A stretch of 35,158 bases of DNA, taken from a virus. The notes under the pieces are model-generated. The model saw only the letters and a program-made list of their open reading frames with translations, was not told the DNA's origin and made no database searches. The stretch covers positions 1-35,158 of the IMG/VR virus record IMGVR_UViG_3300036791_000706; one strand, 5' to 3'. Each line of letters begins with the position of its first letter. The first letter of the stretch is position 1. The translations under genes were made by a program, and so were the position numbers. Positions 31,620 to 35,158 of this stretch are shown in pieces.

Positions 31620-32474
31620 ATGTATGAGACTATCGCAGCCGCCCAAGAGTTGCAACCAATTTTCGATAAAAGCCCTGTGGATTCTAGGGCGAAGAGACTC
31701 CCTAAAGTAACCATCTACGACCTTATGGCTAGGGTGCCCCGAGCGGTTCATACCTACCTGTTCGCTCTACCACGGCTCATTCGGGAATGGGGTGGGCGCA
31801 TCTTCGACCCGCCGATCCGCTGGTTGGCCGATCAGATGGGCGTCCATGAGAAGACAATCAAGCGATGGAATGAGGTTCTGCGCCGGGCGGCTCTTTTTGA
31901 GGTCGAGCAACGTGAGCATCCCCAGAGGCGCGACCGTAACCTGACAAATGTGTATCGCTTACTTGTGGATTTTGTTGTGGATACCGTTGGGGGGGGTGGG
32001 GGACAAAAAAGTTCCAGAGATGCATTACTTAAAAACTTAAAAACCACTACACCCACGGCACCGCTGCGCGGCTCATCTTCACGACTAGATGAAAACGAAA
32101 ACACCCGGCGTCAGTGGGAGCAACGCAGGGCACAGGACGCCAAGGATCATCACCGGATGCGGACGCAGTACGAGGCCGTTGGACTTGGGTTCCTTGAAAA
32201 GCGGCGGTTGGCGGCGAAGGCAGCTTTTCAGTGCGTGCGAAGGATGGTAGAAGCGCGAATCGGCACGTACACGGGGCCTCAATCGACAATGACGGATGAA
32301 CAGATCGCGGTAGCGCGGGCGCGGGTGCAACAGGCGCAAAAAGAGTCAATCGAACGTGAGAAGATCGCGGAACAGGCCCGCAAACAGGCTACTTTAGAGC
32401 GTGCGGCGGCATACAAGCGAGAGTTGGCCGAGATGGTAACGAATCCCGGCTGGATGAAGGGAAAAGCGGTATAA
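31620..32474 (+). CDS. Winged-helix replication/transcription protein (HTH_36-like)
   Basis: A 284-residue protein from the ATG at 31620, with AGGAG 10 bases upstream; a longer frame to 31455 crosses a structured non-coding region. Residues about 68-98 (IRWLADQMGVHEKTIKRWNE, then VLRRAALFEVEQRE) are a helix-turn-helix with wing, closed by RNLTNVYRL (about 105-113), the 'sNxYxL' ending typical of HTH_36 domains in phage replication initiators and related regulators. A Gly-rich linker coded by G8-T-G5 (31989-32002) joins it to a long, charged helical C-terminal half (AVARARVQQAQKESIEREKI). Inference: an origin-binding or helicase-loader recruiting protein. No ATPase motif is present, and no helicase is seen next to it. 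Confidence 0.7.
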   Translation: MYETIAAAQELQPIFDKSPVDSRAKRLPKVTIYDLMARVPRAVHTYLFALPRLIREWGGRIFDPPIRWLADQMGVHEKTIKRWNEVLRRAALFEVEQREHPQRRDRNLTNVYRLLVDFVVDTVGGGGGQKSSRDALLKNLKTTTPTAPLRGSSSRLDENENTRRQWEQRRAQDAKDHHRMRTQYEAVGLGFLEKRRLAAKAAFQCVRRMVEARIGTYTGPQSTMTDEQIAVARARVQQAQKESIEREKIAEQARKQATLERAAAYKRELAEMVTNPGWMKGKAV

Positions 32475-32500
32475 CTCAATCATGGAGGCATATTGGTGCT

Positions 32501-32713
32501 ATGGCTATGGACTTGGCTAGGAATGAATTAAAAGAGGAAGATATGGTCATTCTTGTATATCTAATTGACTCACAAGACAAGATGCCCGTGCTGGCAAAAA
32601 TTATTGAGATTGAAGACGAGAAGATCATAGTGGCGGTCTTCGTGAATGGGCTAGACGGTATACATCCAGTGTTCAAGCTGTTTAGTTCGGAGCAGCACAT
32701 GGAGAAACGATGA
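32501..32713 (+). CDS. Small hypothetical protein
   Basis: A 70-residue acidic protein with GGAGG 12 bases before the ATG. It contains three likely strands (MVILVYLIDSQDKMPVLAKI; EIEDEKIIVAVFVNG), suggesting a small beta-barrel such as an SH3-like fold. It is AT-richer than its neighbours. The stop overlaps the next start as ATGA. No family recognised. Confidence 0.65.
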   Translation: MAMDLARNELKEEDMVILVYLIDSQDKMPVLAKIIEIEDEKIIVAVFVNGLDGIHPVFKLFSSEQHMEKR

Positions 32714-32976
32714 AAGATCGCATTGGCAACGGAATGAGCATCGGTGACAGGGTTCTGGTGGCGCTGCCCGAGGCGCAAATCTTCGGATTTGTGGCGGAGT
32801 TGGAAGAGGGTAGTTTAGTGGCACCGTCACATGGCGGTCGCGGCGGTCTTCAGCGCGTGCCTGGGCGGGTGCTGGTGTCGTGTGTGGTGGCGCTGCCGGT
32901 CGATGCCGAATCCGGCATGGTTCCCCACATCGTTCGCGTGGTGGACCCCGACAAAACAACGGAGATACCGAATTGA
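32710..32976 (+). CDS. Small beta-rich hypothetical protein
   Basis: An 88-residue protein coupled to the upstream gene by ATGA. MSIGDRVLVALPEAQIFGFV (residues 9-28) resembles the start of KOW- or SH3-like barrels that bind nucleic acid or protein; RVPGRVLVSCVVALPVD and VPHIVRVVDPD add further strands. The two genes 32501 and 32710 may be related in fold. The stop overlaps the next start as TTGA. Confidence 0.65.
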   Translation: MKDRIGNGMSIGDRVLVALPEAQIFGFVAELEEGSLVAPSHGGRGGLQRVPGRVLVSCVVALPVDAESGMVPHIVRVVDPDKTTEIPN

Positions 32977-33782
32977 TAACAGCCGCCCTATTGGACGAGC
33001 TAATCCTAGAGGCTGCCCGTAATTGGCTCTCCTCGCCACTCGACGGAGGTTCTAAATTGAAAAGCAAATGCCCCTTCACTCTTCATCGTGCCAATGGCAG
33101 CGTGTTGATTCCGCCCGAGTATCCGGTGCGGTCGGAGTTGCCGCCGATGCCGCCCAGGATCGCCGTGCTGCCGCGCGATGAACGCGGCTACCCTGTGCCG
33201 TTCTTTGTGGCGTGGCTCGATAACGACAAGCCCGAGTTTCGCGCGATGTCGCGCGCGGCTATTCACATGGCCGTGGAGCGTCACGTGTGCTGGGTGTGTG
33301 GTCAATTTCTCAAGGGTGAAGCTACGTTCGTGATTGGGTCGATGTGCGCGGTCAACCGCTTGTCGAGCGAGCCGCCGTCGCATCGTGAGTGTGCCCGCTG
33401 GAGCGTGCGCGCGTGCCCCTTCCTGAGCCGCCCGCACATGGTCAGACGCAAGGGTGCGGGGATGCCCGAGGAATTTGAGGGAGCGGGGATAGCTATCGAG
33501 CGCAATCCTGGTGTGACTCTTCTTTGGTTCGCGCGCGAGGGTGGCTGGAAGTTGGAGCTGCACCCCGAGGGCTATCTGTTCCGGCTCACCCGTGATCCGC
33601 TTATGCTGGAGTGGTATCGCGAGGGCCGCGCGGCGACGCGGGCGGAGATTCTAGAGTCTATCAATAGCGGGATGCCGATTCTGCGCGCGGCTAGCGAGAT
33701 AGATGGCTCTGGCGCGGCGCTAGACGTGCAGTACAAGCTAGCCATGCGGTTACTGCCTCGCGGGGAGGCTTCCCACACGTGA
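32973..33782 (+). CDS. Cys/His-rich hypothetical protein (zinc-binding)
   Basis: No ATG or GTG start suits this frame. A TTG at 32973 (TTGA overlap, GGAG 8 bases upstream) gives 269 residues. A TTG at 33057 with GGAGG 7 bases upstream gives 241 and is equally supported. The conserved-looking core is CWVCGQFLKGEATFVIGSMC, followed by EPPSHRECARWSVRACPFLS, a C-x-x-C...C...H-x-x-x-C...C set likely to bind zinc, as seen in phage and actinobacterial hypothetical proteins. The C-terminal half (GWKLELHPEGYLFRLTRD and YREGRAATRAEILESI) looks like a globular domain plus helix. Function unknown. Confidence 0.7.
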   Translation: MITAALLDELILEAARNWLSSPLDGGSKLKSKCPFTLHRANGSVLIPPEYPVRSELPPMPPRIAVLPRDERGYPVPFFVAWLDNDKPEFRAMSRAAIHMAVERHVCWVCGQFLKGEATFVIGSMCAVNRLSSEPPSHRECARWSVRACPFLSRPHMVRRKGAGMPEEFEGAGIAIERNPGVTLLWFAREGGWKLELHPEGYLFRLTRDPLMLEWYREGRAATRAEILESINSGMPILRAASEIDGSGAALDVQYKLAMRLLPRGEASHT

Positions 33783-34309
33783 CGCGGGACCGCTCGAAGT
33801 CGCTGACGACGCGGGTAACTGAGGCGGCGTGTCCATTTTGCTCACACAAGCTGGATGCGGTGTCGAGTGTGGGGGCTGAGGTTACGCCAGAGCCGGGTGA
33901 TTTCACAGTCTGTATCGAGTGTTGCAATGTGCTATGCTTTGACGCCAACATGCAGCTATGCAAGTCGGCGCTGACGGACATACCTATGCACTCGCGCCTG
34001 AGCTTCGCCAAGATCGTGCAGCACTGCGGGGAGATGAAGGCGGCGCGGGGCCAACAGTTTGATATCAAGTGGATCGATGTGGGCAGAGAGCCGCAGTGTG
34101 CTCCAAATCCCGCATATCCCAAGGGCGTCCGCCTGGATGTGACGAACGGCGCGCCCGGATGCTGGACGGGTCTACCCTATCCGGCGAAGCGATGCGGATA
34201 CTACGCGGTGAAGTGTCGCAGTTGTGGGATGACGGCGTTAGTGACGACAGCTGGGAGACTGGACGATCCGCGCTCGGTGAAGTTGCCCTGCAAAGGCAGG
34301 CTCATGTGA
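33779..34309 (+). CDS. Zinc-ribbon protein, unknown function
   Basis: A 176-residue protein starting with GTG in a GTGA overlap, with GGGAGG 10 bases upstream. CPFCSHKL (residues 18-25) and CIECCNVLCF (45-54) form one zinc ribbon. The C-terminal end CRSCGMTALVTTAGRLDD has a further CxxC, with a last Cys in LPCKGRLM. The middle includes an HCGEMKAARGQQFDIKWIDV segment. The two ribbons suggest nucleic acid binding. No family recognised. Confidence 0.7.
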   Translation: MTRDRSKSLTTRVTEAACPFCSHKLDAVSSVGAEVTPEPGDFTVCIECCNVLCFDANMQLCKSALTDIPMHSRLSFAKIVQHCGEMKAARGQQFDIKWIDVGREPQCAPNPAYPKGVRLDVTNGAPGCWTGLPYPAKRCGYYAVKCRSCGMTALVTTAGRLDDPRSVKLPCKGRLM

Positions 34310-34314
34310 GCGAA

Positions 34315-34467
34315 TCAATGCCCGATGTGTATCCCGCCCAAGAGGGCGCTGAGTGCCCAAAAGAAGAGTCCAGCGGCTACGAGATTGATTCGGGGCGGGG
34401 CCGGATTCCAGAACGCGGCCAAGGCGAAGCACACGACGGCGAAGGCGAGCAAAACGAGTGTGAACAT
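34315..34467 (-). CDS. 50-residue two-span membrane protein, antisense to its neighbours
   Basis: A short gene on the minus strand within the plus-strand array. The ATG at 34467 is preceded by GAGGAGGGG at 7 bases, an excellent ribosome site. MFTLVLLAFAVVCFALAAFW (1-20) and LVAAGLFFWALSALLGG (29-45) are hydrophobic, giving two membrane spans with the turn NPAPPRIN. This type, two spans around a Pro turn, recurs in phage genomes with no fixed role. The opposing plus-strand frames in this 200-base gap lack a good start. Confidence 0.7.
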   Translation of the reverse strand: MFTLVLLAFAVVCFALAAFWNPAPPRINLVAAGLFFWALSALLGGIHIGH

Positions 34468-34509
34468 TGCAATACCCCTCCTCTTGTGATTGTGGAGCAA
34501 GGGTGTGTG

Positions 34510-34974
34510 ATGCCCGATGCCGCGTACAGGTTGATTCGCGTCGGATCGCTGCTAACGAAGCACGGGCGGCGCATGGCGATTGTGGATGAGGCCGACTATG
34601 CGGCGCTGGTGTGGCGGAAGTGGAGCCTGCGGCGCGCGGAAGCCGGGAACTACTATGCGGCGACAACGGATAAGGGCCGAACGGTCGAGATGCACCGGCT
34701 TGTGCTGGGGATAGAGGACCCCAGCGTCTACGTCGATCACCTGGACGGCTTCGGGCTGAACAATCGCCGGTACAACCTGCTGCCGGGGACGCCGGAAGCG
34801 AACGCGGCCACCCGGAAGCGCTGGATGGTCGAGCGCAACCGGATGACGGGGCTGCATGAGGTTGTGGTGTACACTGCTGCGGGTCACAAGACGGTCGTAG
34901 GCGCGTTTGGGAGCTATTCCGAGGCCCATGACGAGCGATACCGGAAGAAAGCCTACTGGAGCGCGTGGGAATAG
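34510..34974 (+). CDS. HNH endonuclease
   Basis: A 154-residue protein from the ATG at 34510, with AAGGG 6 bases upstream; a longer frame back to 34069 runs over the zinc-ribbon gene and has no support. HNH motif: YVDHLDGFGLNNRRYNLLPG (residues 76-95), with D-H, N and the later N/K residues (ANAATRKR) of the phage homing type. An AP2-like C-terminal segment is possible (LHEVVVYTAAGHKTVVGAFG, then SYSEAHDERYRKK), as in homing endonucleases that use an AP2 domain to bind DNA. Family knowledge: nicks or cuts phage DNA at specific sites and spreads itself or nearby introns. It is free-standing. Confidence 0.85.
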   Translation: MPDAAYRLIRVGSLLTKHGRRMAIVDEADYAALVWRKWSLRRAEAGNYYAATTDKGRTVEMHRLVLGIEDPSVYVDHLDGFGLNNRRYNLLPGTPEANAATRKRWMVERNRMTGLHEVVVYTAAGHKTVVGAFGSYSEAHDERYRKKAYWSAWE

Positions 34975-35158
34975 TTCCCACAAGCTGTCAAAAGTGACGG
35001 TTTGAGCCTGACGGAGACGCCGGAAGAGTGGATAAGTGTGTCCGGGGATAAAGCAAAAGAAGAAAAGAGTAGTGGAGCAGAAGAAAGATATGCTAGTATC
35101 ACAAACGAAGTAAATACAGAAAAAGAAAATGTAGGAAATTAGATTATTCTCTGCTCCG
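34975..35158. other. Right end without confident gene; AT- and purine-rich
   Basis: Only a 46-codon frame from TTG 35002 to TAG 35142 is present on the plus strand (with a Glu/Lys/Ser-rich product, for example EEKSSGAEERYASITNEVNT). It has no good ribosome site and is not called. From about 35040 the sequence is purine-rich and AT-rich (many GAA, AAA, AGA), unlike the GC-rich phage genes before it. A terminal region, acquired DNA or an assembly joint are all possible. Confidence 0.6.

Noticed and set aside
34069-34509. N-terminal extension of the HNH protein
   Set aside because: The extension overlaps the zinc-ribbon gene by 240 bases, is low in protein character, and a good start lies at 34510.
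34975-35142. 46-codon gene at the right end
   Set aside because: TTG start without a ribosome site, and a composition unlike the other genes; kept only as a described region.

Overview
The window is the structural module plus part of the early region of a tailed double-stranded DNA phage or prophage, most like a podovirus. The evidence is a terminase large subunit with Walker A and B motifs, a ~707-residue portal-like protein, a scaffold-like protein, a major capsid protein, two adaptor-like proteins and a very large nozzle-like protein followed by large internal and fibre proteins. No tape-measure or sheath genes are seen. DNA is GC-rich and genes are packed with 1-17 base overlaps (ATGA, TGATG, GTGA and TTGA junctions). 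I recognise no DNA polymerase, integrase, tRNA or CRISPR array. The host cannot be named. Four proteins carry Sec-type signal segments with Ala-Gln cleavage sites, a pattern I associate with Acidobacteriota (weak inference).

Layout. Positions 1-29537 are one long minus-strand array, read from right to left: RusA-like resolvase, small zinc-binding and hypothetical genes, terminase (26036-27787), a possible promoter gap, portal (23413-25536), scaffold-like protein, major capsid protein (20754-22150), adaptor-like proteins (17711-19460), nozzle-like protein (14276-17710), a hidden 38-residue membrane protein, an acetyltransferase-like protein, Gln-rich internal virion candidates (8395-13407), a SleB-like cell-wall hydrolase, two proteins sharing a fibre domain, a large anchored spike-like protein, and a secreted heparinase-like lyase cut by the window edge.

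The strands diverge at 29538-29566. Positions 29567-34974 are mainly plus-strand early genes: a ribbon-helix-helix regulator that may bind an inverted repeat filling the divergent gap, a DUF3846-like protein, a secreted protein, a membrane protein, a structured non-coding region (31124-31619), a winged-helix replication-type protein, two zinc-binding hypothetical proteins and an HNH endonuclease. One small membrane gene (34315-34467) runs against this array. The last ~120 bases are AT- and purine-rich, unlike the rest.

The most striking element is a compact (about 242-base) group I intron in the major capsid gene. It splits the capsid frame into two pieces. Recognisable P1 to P9 helices, P7.1/P7.2 hairpins typical of subgroup IA, a U-G pair at the 5' splice site and a terminal G support precise boundaries that rejoin the frame inside a conserved capsid motif. 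The intron encodes no endonuclease; a free-standing HNH gene lies about 13 kb away. A second notable element is an H-type pseudoknot followed by an intrinsic terminator upstream of the replication-type gene, which looks like a leader or regulatory RNA.
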